Positions 1 to 9,399 of a DNA stretch of 64,000 bases are shown piece after piece. This DNA comes from Candidatus Methylacidiphilum fumarolicum (GTDB taxonomy: Bacteria; Verrucomicrobiota; Verrucomicrobiia; Methylacidiphilales; Methylacidiphilaceae). The translations under genes were made by a program, and so were the position numbers. The stretch's first letter is position 1; every line of letters starts with the position of its first letter. The DNA lies in the NCBI RefSeq assembly GCF_949774925.1, contig NZ_OX458932.1, positions 248,001-312,000 on the forward strand. The letters are read 5' to 3'. The notes beneath the pieces are model-generated. The model saw only the letters and a program-made list of their open reading frames with translations, did not search any database and was not told the DNA's origin.

Positions 1-1
1 C

Positions 2-238
2 ATTGAGCAGTTCAGACTGCATGAAAAAGACACGGGCTCTGCCGTTGTTCAGATTGCTTTGCTTACAAATAAGATTCAGCGGTTAACAACGCATCTCAAA
101 AAAAACAGCAAAGACCATAGTTCAAGAAGAGGACTTCTTCGGATGGTGAATAGGAGACGGAAGCTCCTGAATTATCTGAATCGAACAGAGCCGGAAAAGT
201 ATCGTGAAATGCTAAACCGGCTTTCACTGAGAAAATAA
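2..238 (+). CDS. rpsO: 30S ribosomal protein S15 (5' end outside window)
   Basis: The frame is open from base 2 and ends with TAA at 236-238, giving 78 codons of the usual 88-89, so only about ten N-terminal residues are missing. The visible protein has the S15 signatures DTGS near the start and SRRGLLRMVNRRRKLLNYL in the third helix, which contacts 16S rRNA in the 30S platform. The gene is followed after 53 bases by pnp, the classic bacterial rpsO-pnp order, where S15 and PNPase are commonly co-transcribed. Identification rests on the conserved helix and on the neighbour. Confidence 0.96.
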   Translation: MEQFRLHEKDTGSAVVQIALLTNKIQRLTTHLKKNSKDHSSRRGLLRMVNRRRKLLNYLNRTEPEKYREMLNRLSLRK

Positions 239-291
239 CAAAGCTCGCTGTTTCTAGCTTCAGCCGTCGAGTGTAGACTCTGTAGATACTT

Positions 292-2421
292 ATGCCAGAA
301 TATGTAAATGTAAAGAGAAATATTGGAGATCAGTCAATCATCTTTGAAACGGGCAAACTCGCAAAAATGGCTGATGGATCTGTGACGGTGTCCTATGGGG
401 AAACGGCCGTTTTGGTAACGGTGGTATCTGTAACGGAATTAAAAGAAGAGCAGGATTTTTTACCATTACAGGTTGAGTATAGAGAAAAAGCGGCAGCAGC
501 GGGAAGATTCCCAGGCGGCTACTTTAGAAAAGAAGGGAGGCCAACTGATAAGGAAATTTTGACTTCTCGAATGATAGATAGGCCCTTGCGCCCTCTTTTC
601 CCAACAGGCTATTTTTACGAAACACAAATCTTAGGAACCCTGCTTTCAGCTGATGGACAAAATGACCCTGATATTTTAGCGATCAATGGAGCTTCGGCCG
701 CTTTGATGCTTTCGGATGTGCCTTTTAACGGTCCGGTTGGGGCTGTGCGTATCGGTCAAATTGATGGTCGCTGGATCCTCAATCCCACGCATCGAGAAAG
801 AGAGATAAGCGATGTGGATCTCGTTTATGTCGGTAGTGAACATTATCCGCTAATGATCGAAGGCAGTGCTAGAGAGTTTCCAGAAGAAGAATTTATCAAA
901 GCCTTGGCATTCGCGCATCAGAGCATTCAAGATTTAATCTCTGCACAGAAAGAGCTTGCGGAAAAGGCGGGGAAACCTAAAAGGCAATGCGTCTTGTTTA
1001 AGGAGAATGTGGAAATAACGAAGTGGATAGCTGATCTATTTTCCCATCAAATTGAAGAAGCTTTGTATGTTCCTTCTAAGACTCTGAGACACAATAGCTT
1101 AGCAAAGATCAAGCAAGAAATTACTGAAAAAATTATTCAGAGCTTCCCTCAAGCTACTCCAATGGAAATTAGTTGGTCTTTTGATCTTCTTCAAAGAGAA
1201 ATTTTCCGGAGGAATGTCTTAACGACACAGAAGCGGTGTGATGGTCGAGGACTTGAGGATATTAGACCGATTACAATTGAGACTTCTATTTTTCCCCGTT
1301 CCCATGGATCAGCCTTATTTTCTCGAGGAGAAACTCAGGCCCTTTGCATGGCAACTCTTGCTTCATTGAATGAAGCGCAGGAACTAGACGCTTATGGAGG
1401 AGGGGAACAGAGCAAGCGATTTTTACTCCATTATTTTTTCCCCCCCTTTAGTGTAGGAGAGGTAGGAAAAGTATTTGGTCAGAGTCGTCGAGAAATCGGA
1501 CATGGCGCTTTGGCTGAGAGGTCTTTAGTGCCTGTAATTCCTTCAGAAACGGATTTCCCCTATGCTATTAGAGTAAGTTCTGAAATATTGGAATCGAATG
1601 GCTCCACGTCGATGGCAACGGTCTGTGGGGGGAGTTTGGCGCTAATGGATGCGGGTGTGCCTCTCAAAGCTAATGTCGCTGGGATTTCTGTAGGATTGGT
1701 CAAAGGTGGAGAGGATGATTTTGACTGGTCTCATTACTGTCTTTTGACAGATATCATTGGTCTTGAAGATCATTATGGGGACATGGATTTTAAAATAGCG
1801 GGCACTAAAAAAGGGATAACCGGCTTTCAGTTGGACTTAAAACTCAAAGGTATTCCTTTGGAGGTGATGGAAAAAGCTATATTTATGTCCAAGAGGGCTC
1901 GCCTGATCATACTCGAACACATGGATAAAGTCATTAATGTGGCTCGGCCAGAAATTTCAAAACATGCGCCACGGATAGAAAAGATAAAGATTCATCCGGA
2001 TAAAATCGGTCTTTTGATTGGACCTGGAGGAAAGACTATCAAGAGGATTTCTGCGGAATCTGGGGCCGAAATCACTATTGAAGATGATGGGACGGTGTTG
2101 ATTTACAGCTCTTCAGCAGAAAGTTTAGAAAGCGCAAGAGCGATGATCGAAGATATGGTTGGGGAAGTGACAGTAGGGGGATTGTATAGAAGCAAGGTTG
2201 TTTCGGTGAAGGATTTTGGATGTTTTATTGAAATAAAGGGAAAAGGAGAAGGATTGGTCCATATCTCTGAGCTATCGGATACACCGGTTCGCAGAGTGGA
2301 TCAGGTGGTGAGAGTGGGAGAAGAAATTTGGGTAAAATGTATAGGGGTCGATGAGAAAGGCCGGTATAAATTCAGTAGGAAAGCGGCAATGAAAGAGCTG
2401 CAAGCCAAAGGAATTGGATAA
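292..2421 (+). CDS. pnp: Polyribonucleotide nucleotidyltransferase (PNPase)
   Basis: The 709-residue protein has the full PNPase architecture: a first RNase PH domain (about 10-140), the alpha-helical linker, a second catalytic RNase PH domain starting near CDGRGLEDIRPI (about 315), a KH domain (about 555-620) with the GxxG loop in LLIGPGGKTIKRIS, and an S1 domain (about 627-697) with VKDFGCFIEIKGKGEGLVH. Family role is 3'-5' phosphorolytic RNA decay as a trimer in the cytoplasm. The length is normal and nothing is truncated. No strong Shine-Dalgarno sequence precedes the ATG. The close rpsO gene suggests one transcription unit, and PNPase often autoregulates such leaders; I see no obvious RNase III hairpin here. 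Confidence 0.98.
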   Translation: MPEYVNVKRNIGDQSIIFETGKLAKMADGSVTVSYGETAVLVTVVSVTELKEEQDFLPLQVEYREKAAAAGRFPGGYFRKEGRPTDKEILTSRMIDRPLRPLFPTGYFYETQILGTLLSADGQNDPDILAINGASAALMLSDVPFNGPVGAVRIGQIDGRWILNPTHREREISDVDLVYVGSEHYPLMIEGSAREFPEEEFIKALAFAHQSIQDLISAQKELAEKAGKPKRQCVLFKENVEITKWIADLFSHQIEEALYVPSKTLRHNSLAKIKQEITEKIIQSFPQATPMEISWSFDLLQREIFRRNVLTTQKRCDGRGLEDIRPITIETSIFPRSHGSALFSRGETQALCMATLASLNEAQELDAYGGGEQSKRFLLHYFFPPFSVGEVGKVFGQSRREIGHGALAERSLVPVIPSETDFPYAIRVSSEILESNGSTSMATVCGGSLALMDAGVPLKANVAGISVGLVKGGEDDFDWSHYCLLTDIIGLEDHYGDMDFKIAGTKKGITGFQLDLKLKGIPLEVMEKAIFMSKRARLIILEHMDKVINVARPEISKHAPRIEKIKIHPDKIGLLIGPGGKTIKRISAESGAEITIEDDGTVLIYSSSAESLESARAMIEDMVGEVTVGGLYRSKVVSVKDFGCFIEIKGKGEGLVHISELSDTPVRRVDQVVRVGEEIWVKCIGVDEKGRYKFSRKAAMKELQAKGIG

Positions 2422-2465
2422 TTTCTGTTTGTGTTTATTTTATTACTATACAAGGAGGAAAAGTT

Positions 2466-2951
2466 ATGGCACTGGCAGTTGGTAGTCTGGCTCCTGATTT
2501 TACCCTTAGTTCCAAATACCCAGAGGGAATTAAACAAGTTCATTTAAAGGAAGAGCTTGCTCAAAATAATGTCGTGTTGCTCTTTTTCCCAATGGCCTTT
2601 ACTCCCGTTTGCACCCAGGAGATGTGCACTATGACCGCCTCTATCAATGAGTATGCACAGCTCCAGGCGAAGGTTTTTGGAATAAGTGTTGATAACCCTT
2701 TTGCTCAGGAAGCGTGGGCAAAGCATGAGGGGATCAAAATTCCTTTGCTTTCTGATTTGAACAAAGTGGTTTGCAAAGCTTATGATGTTTTGTTACCTGG
2801 CTTAATAGGTATTGGAGATGTGGCAGCCCGTGCTGTCTATCTTATCGATAGGAATCAGCAGATTCGATATGTGGAAGTGACTCCAACACCTCTTGAGTTG
2901 CCTAGCTTTGAGCGGTTAAAAGACGCCTTGAAGACTGTTGCTTCCCAGTAA
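2466..2951 (+). CDS. Peroxiredoxin, AhpE/Bcp-like thioredoxin-fold peroxidase
   Basis: The 161-residue protein has the peroxiredoxin active site FFPMAFTPVCTQEMC, where the Cys after TPV is the expected peroxidatic cysteine. A second Cys five residues later could resolve it, but I cannot tell a 1-Cys from a 2-Cys mechanism by eye. The later part (LLSDLNKVVCKAYDVL, AARAVYLIDRNQQIRY) fits the AhpC/TSA fold. The family reduces H2O2 or organic peroxides in the cytoplasm; no signal peptide is present. The start is fixed by a strong ribosome site (AAGGAGG) 8-10 bases before the ATG. It stands between pnp and pfkA and is probably expressed on its own. Confidence 0.9.
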   Translation: MALAVGSLAPDFTLSSKYPEGIKQVHLKEELAQNNVVLLFFPMAFTPVCTQEMCTMTASINEYAQLQAKVFGISVDNPFAQEAWAKHEGIKIPLLSDLNKVVCKAYDVLLPGLIGIGDVAARAVYLIDRNQQIRYVEVTPTPLELPSFERLKDALKTVASQ

Positions 2952-3035
2952 CTAAGAAAGCCATCCATTCTTTAGAAAAGGGATTTGTGCGTGGCTAATG
3001 ATCCGCCTGTAAATCAATAATATAAACGGTGCTAA

Positions 3036-4127
3036 ATGAAACGTTTTAGAATAGGAGTGCTGACAAGTGGAGGAGATTGTCCAGGACTGAATGCGGCTAT
3101 AAGAGCCGTGGTGTGTTCTGCGGAGCTCCTTGGATGGGAAGTGTATGGGTTTATTGACGGATTTGAAGGGCTTATTTCACCGGTTCGGTATCAAATTTTA
3201 CATGAAGAAGATACCCAGGGCATCGTTGCATTGGGGGGGACCATTCTTGGAACAACGAATCGAGGCAGATTCACAACAAAGACGGGGATTGGAGAGGTCT
3301 TAAGGTTGCCCAAACATCTCATTGATGAGGTTAAAGAGACCCTTGAGGGACTGGAAATAGGAGCACTCATTTGTGTTGGTGGGGATGGGTCTTTGACGGC
3401 TGCACAGCAACTATATGAGGAAAGAGTACCCATTGTGGGAGTCCCTAAAACTATTGATAATGACTTATCGGCAACGGATTATTCTTTTGGATTTTATTCG
3501 GCTGTGGAATTTGTGTGTCGAGCCATGGATAGGCTACGGACCACAGCGGCGAGTCATAGGCGGGTGATGGTTGTCGAGGTTATGGGCCGGTACACAGGAT
3601 GGATAGCGCTCTATGGAGGGCTTGCAGGAGGGGCCAATGTGATATTGATTCCTGAAATACCATTCGAATACGAAAAAATAGCTTATCATATCCGCAGGCG
3701 AATTGCTGAGGGCAGCCATCAAACAATGATCGTCGTGGCCGAAGGGGCGCATCCCAAAGATGAACAGTATTATATTCTAGAGGAAGAAGCCAATATAAAG
3801 AAGGAAGCTCGATTTGGAGGCATAGGCAGGCATCTAGAAAAAGTCATCATGAAAATGACCGGCCAGGAAACTCGAGCTGTTGTCCTTGGGCATCTTCAAA
3901 GAGGAGGGGAGCCGACAGCCTTTGATAGAAACTTAGGCATGATGTTTGGAGCGGCTGCTGTCGATTTGATCAGAGAAAAAAGGTTTGGCTACATGGTCAG
4001 TTACAGGCATGGGAAGATTGGTTCTGTGCCTATTTATGAAGCTATTAAAGTATTGAAAAAGGTAGATTTGAACTGCTCAGAAATTAAGACGGCCAGGGCT
4101 CTTGGTATCTCTTTTGGTTGCGAATAG
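3036..4127 (+). CDS. pfkA: 6-phosphofructokinase (PfkA family)
   Basis: The protein has 363 residues, slightly longer than E. coli PfkA (320). Visible motifs are TSGGDCPGLNAAIRA at 10-24, GGDGS at 115-119 (nucleotide site), PKTIDND at 137-143 (catalytic base region) and MGRYTGWIALYGGLAGG near 188. It phosphorylates fructose 6-phosphate at C1 in glycolysis. The fourth residue of GGDGS is Gly, as in ATP enzymes, whereas pyrophosphate enzymes normally have Asp there. The residue before TIDND is Lys, which is commoner in pyrophosphate-type and mixed clades. ATP is the likelier donor, but donor use is an inference. The ribosome site before the ATG is weak. Confidence 0.94.
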   Translation: MKRFRIGVLTSGGDCPGLNAAIRAVVCSAELLGWEVYGFIDGFEGLISPVRYQILHEEDTQGIVALGGTILGTTNRGRFTTKTGIGEVLRLPKHLIDEVKETLEGLEIGALICVGGDGSLTAAQQLYEERVPIVGVPKTIDNDLSATDYSFGFYSAVEFVCRAMDRLRTTAASHRRVMVVEVMGRYTGWIALYGGLAGGANVILIPEIPFEYEKIAYHIRRRIAEGSHQTMIVVAEGAHPKDEQYYILEEEANIKKEARFGGIGRHLEKVIMKMTGQETRAVVLGHLQRGGEPTAFDRNLGMMFGAAAVDLIREKRFGYMVSYRHGKIGSVPIYEAIKVLKKVDLNCSEIKTARALGISFGCE

Positions 4128-4489
4128 CCTTCTTTTTAATAAAGAGGGGTGATTTTCTTTCCCATCTAGTGTCAGGCTGGAACCGTTTCCAAAGGTAGAA
4201 AGGGTTATGTCCTTCTAAATATTGGCTTTTTTTTACTATGGTTTTGACAAAATGAATAATTATTTTAAAACAGTCAAATCAGCTTGTTCTGATCCGGACA
4301 TCAATTGCCTCAAGAAATGGAGCGGTGGAGGAAGAGGGCTACCACCTTCTGCCAAACAAACGCCATAACTATAGAGGCTTTGAGAGGGGAAAGGGAGCAA
4401 TGGATAGGAAGGTAAATAAAGAAGAGAGCAGGCTTTTGACTATATAACGGGGGTAGGGAGTGGGTCAGTGCCTTTAATGTGGAAACACC
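4128..4489. other. Intergenic region between pfkA and the membrane protein gene
   Basis: These 362 bases hold no supported gene; reading frames on both strands are short and lack family motifs. An isolated TTGACA at 4244-4249 is followed by A/T-rich sequence but no well-spaced TATAAT. The stretch may hold the promoter of the downstream membrane protein, but I cannot place it. Confidence 0.5.
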
Positions 4490-5038
4490 GTGAACGAATT
4501 CAAAGACTTTTTGGAGACGCTTAAACAGCCTGAGTATGTTCATGTGCTACTGAATCCTATACCGATTTATGGATTAGGGTTAGCGCTTTTGACTTTTATC
4601 ATTGGCTCGGTAATGAAATCTAGGGGAGTGCAAGCGGTAGGGTTAGTGTTGATCATTTTGACTTGTGCCTCAGGCTGGCTTGTGGAGAGTTATGGAGAAG
4701 AGGGATATGATCGGGTCGAAGCAATGGTTTCAGACAAGGAGAAAGCCTGGCTTGATGCGCATAAGGAAAGAGGAGAGCGGGCAGTCTGGGTGCTTTATGC
4801 GGAAGGACTTTTTGCCGTTCTTTCTTTGGTGGCTTTGGGGATATTTCCTAAAGGAATGAATTTTTTAGGTACGGCAACTATTATCATTGGCTTTGCGGCG
4901 CTATTTATGACCATTTGGACAGGGCATGCTGGAGGCAAGATTAGACACAAAGAATTCTATGAAGGGCCTCCTCCTGGATATGAGAAAGCAAAACCGCAGG
5001 AGCCCAAAACAGATGCGCCTCTTCCTAAATTAGATTGA
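4490..5038 (+). CDS. Four-helix integral membrane protein, DUF2231-like
   Basis: The 182-residue protein starts at GTG 4490. It has four hydrophobic segments: about 24-42 (IYGLGLALLTFIIGSVM), 48-65, 97-120 and 125-145. The last one runs into WTGHAGGKIRHKEF, a GHxGG motif resembling the C-terminal signature of DUF2231-type cytoplasmic membrane proteins, some of which are linked to respiratory chains. A charged loop rich in Glu/Lys joins helices 2 and 3, and the tail is Pro/Lys-rich. No transporter motif or metal-binding cysteine is seen. Function is unknown and the family link is tentative. It precedes ispH by 60 bases and may share its transcript. Confidence 0.72.
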   Translation: MNEFKDFLETLKQPEYVHVLLNPIPIYGLGLALLTFIIGSVMKSRGVQAVGLVLIILTCASGWLVESYGEEGYDRVEAMVSDKEKAWLDAHKERGERAVWVLYAEGLFAVLSLVALGIFPKGMNFLGTATIIIGFAALFMTIWTGHAGGKIRHKEFYEGPPPGYEKAKPQEPKTDAPLPKLD

Positions 5039-5098
5039 TCACTGAAAGAAGTTGGCTTGTATAGTGGAGAGTGGTATAGAAAAAGAAAAGGGGCAGCA

Positions 5099-6334
5099 AT
5101 GACTGAAAAGATTCAGCAGAAAACATCAAAAGTCAATTTAAGAACTCCAGAGGTAATGAACCTTGTAAAGGCGGAGGTCGAAAGCCATTATCGTAGCCCC
5201 CTTGTGGAATATTTGCGCACTACGGGTCGGTATCTTTCCGGAGGGGGTATTACAGTCAAACTAGCCAAGGCCTTTGGATTTTGTTATGGGGTCGAAAGAG
5301 CGATTGATCTGGCCTATGCCACCACAAAAGTATTCCCTACCAAACGGATCTATTTGCTTGGTGAAATTATCCATAATCCCGAAGTCAACGATCAGCTGAC
5401 AGCTATGGGGATAAAAAGGCTGCAGGCCGTGCAAGGCCGGTATTCTTTAGATGGGCTCACAGCCGATGACGTAGTGATTATCCCCGCATTTGGTGCGGAA
5501 GTAGAAACGATGAAAAGAATTCAGCAGATAGGCTGTCAGATCGTTGATACGACTTGTGGGGATGTTATGACTGTCTGGAAACGAGTAAGACAGTATCGCA
5601 ATGAAGGGGCGACTTCGATTATCCATGGCAAGGCTTGGCATGAAGAAACAAAAGCGACCGCTTCTCGAGCCATAGGAGAAGATGGTAACGGTCAATACCT
5701 TGTTGTTTATAACCTGGAAGAAACCGATTATGTTTGCAACTACATCCGTTACGGAGGGGATAAGCAAGAGTTTCTGCAAAAATTCAAAGGGGCTGTTTCT
5801 CCTGGTTTTGATCCCGATATCCATCTGCGTCATGTAGGGGTGGCCAATCAGACGACCATGATGCGTGGAGAAACAGAAGAGGTGCAACGTCGGATCTGTA
5901 AAGCCATAGAGGACAGGTATGGGAAAGAAAATCTTCATAAGCATTTTCGGTTCTTTGATACCATTTGTGGTGCGACTCAGGAAAGACAAGATGCTTTGTT
6001 GGATATGCTTGATCGGGAGAAACTCGATCTGTTGATAGTGGTGGGTGGCTATAACAGTAGCAATACGTCTCATTTAGCTGAAATTGGGGAGGGGAGGCTG
6101 CCAACCTATTTCATAAAAAATGCTGAAAAATTAATCTCATCCCAGCAGATTCGACATTGGAACTTGCATGAAGGCAGAGAAGTGATTACGGAAGGTTGGC
6201 TAGGTGAAGGAGAAATCAATGTCGGAATTACGGCTGGGGCTTCTTGTCCCAATAATTTGATCGAAGAAACAATTCAAAGACTCTTTGAACTCCGTGGGAT
6301 TGGAGTCGAGTCCCTACTGGCTAACTCTAAGTAG
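5099..6334 (+). CDS. ispH: 4-hydroxy-3-methylbut-2-enyl diphosphate reductase
   Basis: This is the last enzyme of the MEP isoprenoid pathway, an Fe-S reductase making IPP and DMAPP from HMBPP. The three cluster cysteines are recognisable in AFGFCYGVERAIDLAY, DTTCGDVMTVWKRV and TAGASCPNNLIEE. HNPEVNDQL and GGYNSSNTSHLAEI give substrate-site residues. At about 411 residues it is of the long cyanobacterial/plant type rather than the 310-residue E. coli type. The frame extends upstream to a TTG at 5057, but the ATG at 5099 is preceded by AAAAGGGG and begins with plausible sequence, so I prefer it. pepA follows 29 bases later. Confidence 0.96.
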   Translation: MTEKIQQKTSKVNLRTPEVMNLVKAEVESHYRSPLVEYLRTTGRYLSGGGITVKLAKAFGFCYGVERAIDLAYATTKVFPTKRIYLLGEIIHNPEVNDQLTAMGIKRLQAVQGRYSLDGLTADDVVIIPAFGAEVETMKRIQQIGCQIVDTTCGDVMTVWKRVRQYRNEGATSIIHGKAWHEETKATASRAIGEDGNGQYLVVYNLEETDYVCNYIRYGGDKQEFLQKFKGAVSPGFDPDIHLRHVGVANQTTMMRGETEEVQRRICKAIEDRYGKENLHKHFRFFDTICGATQERQDALLDMLDREKLDLLIVVGGYNSSNTSHLAEIGEGRLPTYFIKNAEKLISSQQIRHWNLHEGREVITEGWLGEGEINVGITAGASCPNNLIEETIQRLFELRGIGVESLLANSK

Positions 6335-6363
6335 AGTCTCAAAGGACAACAAAGGATGCGGCT

Positions 6364-7803
6364 ATGAATTTAAGTCTAAAGAAAGAAGTGGAAAACAGGG
6401 GGGATAGGATTGTTTTTGTCGAACAGGATAAGTTTCAAAAGGAGGGAGTCAGTCCGCAGGAATTCGATGGCAAAAAACTTACTGGGCTTTTATGGAGGGA
6501 GCCTTGGGGCAGAGTTTTTTATGTGGGAGTAGGCAGTCATCCCTACAGTGGAGAGACGTTTCGAAAGGCCGCTGGCTTTGGCGTCAAATCGCTTTTGAAG
6601 ATTGGAGCAACAGAGATCTCGATCGATTTTTCAAAGCAACCCGACTTTTTGCCTTTTGTTGCGGCTGTGGTAGAAGGAGCGATTCTGGGTTCCTACCGTT
6701 TCGAAGAGTTTAAAGAAGAGAAGGCAAAAAGGAAGAATAAACTCGAGATTTTGAATATTATAAGTGGAGACATTGTAGAATCACACTATCAACAGCTAGA
6801 AAAGGAACTGCAGCAAGGGGCGACGCTAGCCGAAGCCGTTAATTATGTCAGAAGCCTAGGCAACATGCCAGCGAATCATGTCAATCCCGAAGTGCTTGCT
6901 TTAAAAGCGATGGAGTTAGCGCAGACAAGGCAGGGGCTAAGGGTCGAAGTTTTTGATGGAGAGCGGCTAGAAAAAGAGGGTTTTGGGGGACTAACAAGTG
7001 TAGGAAAAGGCTCTGCTAATGAACCACGGCTGATAGTTCTGGATTATCAGCCAGCCAGTCCATTGCAGCCTGTGCTGGTGGTAGGGAAGGCTATAACTTT
7101 TGACAGTGGGGGCATATCGATAAAGCCAGGGGAACATATGGACGAGATGAAGTATGACAAAATGGGAGGGTGTGCCGTTTTAGGCATTATGGAAGCGGTT
7201 AGTAAGCTAAACCTGCCGATCAGAGTTGTTGGTATATTGGCGGCTGCAGAAAATATGCCTAGTGGTAAAGCTTATAGACCTGGAGATATAATCCGGATCT
7301 ATGGGGGAAAGACCGTGGAAGTTCTGAACACCGATGCCGAGGGCAGAATCGTGTTAGCAGACGCATTGGCCTACGGCATTGATCGGTTCAACCCAAGGCT
7401 TGTATTTGACTTGGCAACTTTAACAGGAGCCTGCATTGTGGCCCTTGGTAAACAGAAAGCAGGACTTTTTAGCAATAGAAAAGAGTTAGCTGATTTTCTG
7501 TGGAAAAACAGTGCGGACTATGGGGATCCTTTATGGCCACTTCCGCTGGGAGAAGAGTTTGATGAGGCCATTACTAGTGATGTAGCATTGGTTAAAAACG
7601 TGGGAGGGAGGGAAGGAGGAGCCTGTACGGCCGCTGCCTTTTTACAAAAATGGATTGGAGATATTCCATGGGTGCATTTGGATATAGCTGGGCCGGCGTG
7701 GATCACTAAAGAATTGCCCTATTTAGAAAAAGGGGCTACGGGCTTTGGAGTCAGATTGATATGCCGGTACCTACTCGAACAGTTAAAAGGAAAAGCTCCA
7801 TAA
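6364..7803 (+). CDS. pepA: Leucyl aminopeptidase (M17 family)
   Basis: The 479-residue protein is a cytosolic two-metal aminopeptidase. Its C-terminal catalytic domain shows VGKAITFDSGGISIKPG (metal Asp and catalytic Lys), MDEMKYDKMGG (metal Asp) and the M17 signature NTDAEGRIVLADAL (metal Asp and Glu plus catalytic Arg). The N-terminal 150 residues match the macro-like PepA N-domain. Length is normal for the family. In some bacteria PepA also binds DNA; nothing in the sequence decides that here. The ATG lies after an AAAGGA-like site, and a secreted protein gene begins 12 bases after the stop, so the two are probably co-transcribed. Confidence 0.97.
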   Translation: MNLSLKKEVENRGDRIVFVEQDKFQKEGVSPQEFDGKKLTGLLWREPWGRVFYVGVGSHPYSGETFRKAAGFGVKSLLKIGATEISIDFSKQPDFLPFVAAVVEGAILGSYRFEEFKEEKAKRKNKLEILNIISGDIVESHYQQLEKELQQGATLAEAVNYVRSLGNMPANHVNPEVLALKAMELAQTRQGLRVEVFDGERLEKEGFGGLTSVGKGSANEPRLIVLDYQPASPLQPVLVVGKAITFDSGGISIKPGEHMDEMKYDKMGGCAVLGIMEAVSKLNLPIRVVGILAAAENMPSGKAYRPGDIIRIYGGKTVEVLNTDAEGRIVLADALAYGIDRFNPRLVFDLATLTGACIVALGKQKAGLFSNRKELADFLWKNSADYGDPLWPLPLGEEFDEAITSDVALVKNVGGREGGACTAAAFLQKWIGDIPWVHLDIAGPAWITKELPYLEKGATGFGVRLICRYLLEQLKGKAP

Positions 7804-7815
7804 AGGAAAAATGGC

Positions 7816-9174
7816 ATGTCTGGTTCTCTGCGCCATTGGTTCTATAGCCTCACGATCTTTTGCTCTATTTGTCTTGCGTTTTCTTCTCTATTTTGTGCGT
7901 CACGACAACTGGTGACTGTTCCCTTGGCGCAAGGTCAGATTAAGAAAGCCTACGATCTCTACATCGCATCGAATGGGGAGATATATCTTATTTTTGCGCG
8001 GGAAGCTAAAAAGCCTTTTGCAGGCGCTTCCTATCTATGGAAGATCGTTTTGGCCAAATGGGATAAGAACGGCAGAGAGCTTTGGGAAAAACCTGTGGCT
8101 GATTGTTATGGCATGGACAACCGGTTTTCGCTCTTTTCAGGGGATTCTAAAGAAATATTTATTAGGGGCGTTATCGAAAACAAGTTTATCTTGTGGAAAT
8201 TTGGAGCGCAAGGAGAAGAGCAATGGAAAATAGAGAGTCAAGCGGTCTTCTCGCTACCAGAAAGAATAGCGATCGGTGATGGAGCAGGAGGAGCGTATGT
8301 CGTTGTTCCAACTCCCCTAATCCTTTCTTTGGATAAAAAGAGTGTCAGTCCGTTGGATATCATCCATTATGCAGCGAATGGAAAGGTCATAGACAGTTTT
8401 CCCCTTGCTTTTGGGAAAAGCCCTGAAAATAGCTGGTTGCCTTCTGGTCCTGAGACGCTTGATACCTTGGAGGGAATCTGCTCTGCGTCTCCCCAGGAAC
8501 TTTTGCTTTATGGCTATTCTGCTGGATTTGGACCATATGCTGGCAATGTTGGTCACACCATGGACTATGGATGGTTAAGTGCTCCGCTTATAGTAACTCA
8601 TGTCCATATTTTTCTTAGGAAATGTGACACTAGAGGCAGAACCTTATGGAATGTATTGATTCCTGGAAATTGGAACAATCTAGTGGCTTCGGTTTTTGCT
8701 GGGAAAAAGGGGGAGCTTACCGTCTGTGGGGTATCTGGCAGTTTTTCCTGTCCAGAGGAAGAAGGACGATCCCCTAGGGATCTGTATAGCCTTCAGACCT
8801 TTGTTTTTCGCTACTCTTCTAGGGGAGAGCGGCTTTGGTGTAAACAATTTGGTTCTGGTGTGTCTCTCAGTCCTGTTGCGGTAGAGTCTGATAGTCAAGG
8901 CAACTGCTATGTGTTGGGAGAAATCAAAGAGGTCTATCCCCAGCAAGCTCCTTCTAGGCAAAAGCCAAAAAGGGTTTTCTTTGCCTCTTTAAGTTCAAGC
9001 GGAGATTTTTTATGGATAAAAACATTTGGTAGTGCAGTAAGTACGCCTTTTCCATGCCTTAGAATAGAAGATGGTTCAGGAGTAGTGGCTTTTGGTTTAA
9101 AAACGGCCCGGTTTGATACTGCCCAAAGCCCACAAGAGGATGTCTGGGTGCTACGGTTTATGCCAGGTTCGTAA
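7816..9174 (+). CDS. Secreted protein with repeated LW motifs, probable beta-propeller
   Basis: The 452-residue protein starts with an N-terminal signal-like segment (charged start, hydrophobic 10-28, ending in FCAS) and is probably exported. The mature part contains recurring blades with a Gly-x-x-Leu-Trp core: GRELWEKPV, GEEQWKIES, GRTLWNVLI, GERLWCKQF and GDFLWIKTF, each followed by a Gly-rich strand. That spacing resembles PQQ/SBBP-type beta-propeller repeats. No catalytic residues or lipobox are evident. It directly follows pepA. Function unknown; a periplasmic or surface binding/scaffold role is only an inference. Confidence 0.68.
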   Translation: MSGSLRHWFYSLTIFCSICLAFSSLFCASRQLVTVPLAQGQIKKAYDLYIASNGEIYLIFAREAKKPFAGASYLWKIVLAKWDKNGRELWEKPVADCYGMDNRFSLFSGDSKEIFIRGVIENKFILWKFGAQGEEQWKIESQAVFSLPERIAIGDGAGGAYVVVPTPLILSLDKKSVSPLDIIHYAANGKVIDSFPLAFGKSPENSWLPSGPETLDTLEGICSASPQELLLYGYSAGFGPYAGNVGHTMDYGWLSAPLIVTHVHIFLRKCDTRGRTLWNVLIPGNWNNLVASVFAGKKGELTVCGVSGSFSCPEEEGRSPRDLYSLQTFVFRYSSRGERLWCKQFGSGVSLSPVAVESDSQGNCYVLGEIKEVYPQQAPSRQKPKRVFFASLSSSGDFLWIKTFGSAVSTPFPCLRIEDGSGVVAFGLKTARFDTAQSPQEDVWVLRFMPGS

Positions 9175-9399
9175 GATGTTTAATGGCAACTAGATTGTGG
9201 GAATGATCTATTTTTTCTCTAGAAAAGGGACTAAAAAGTTGAAGAAAGCTTGAACTTTGTCATTGAAAAATATTGAAAATGGGTTTAGATGAGCTTTGAG
9301 TAGATTAGAAAAAGGGAGCAATATAGTATTTTTGTGTATGCAGATGGGAAGAAACCTTGGAAGGAATAAAAAGAAGAAAGAGAGGAGCATTCATTAGTT

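Noticed and set aside
5447-6073. 208-codon minus-strand frame inside ispH
   Set aside because: It is antisense to conserved Fe-S motifs of ispH; its peptide has no recognisable domain.
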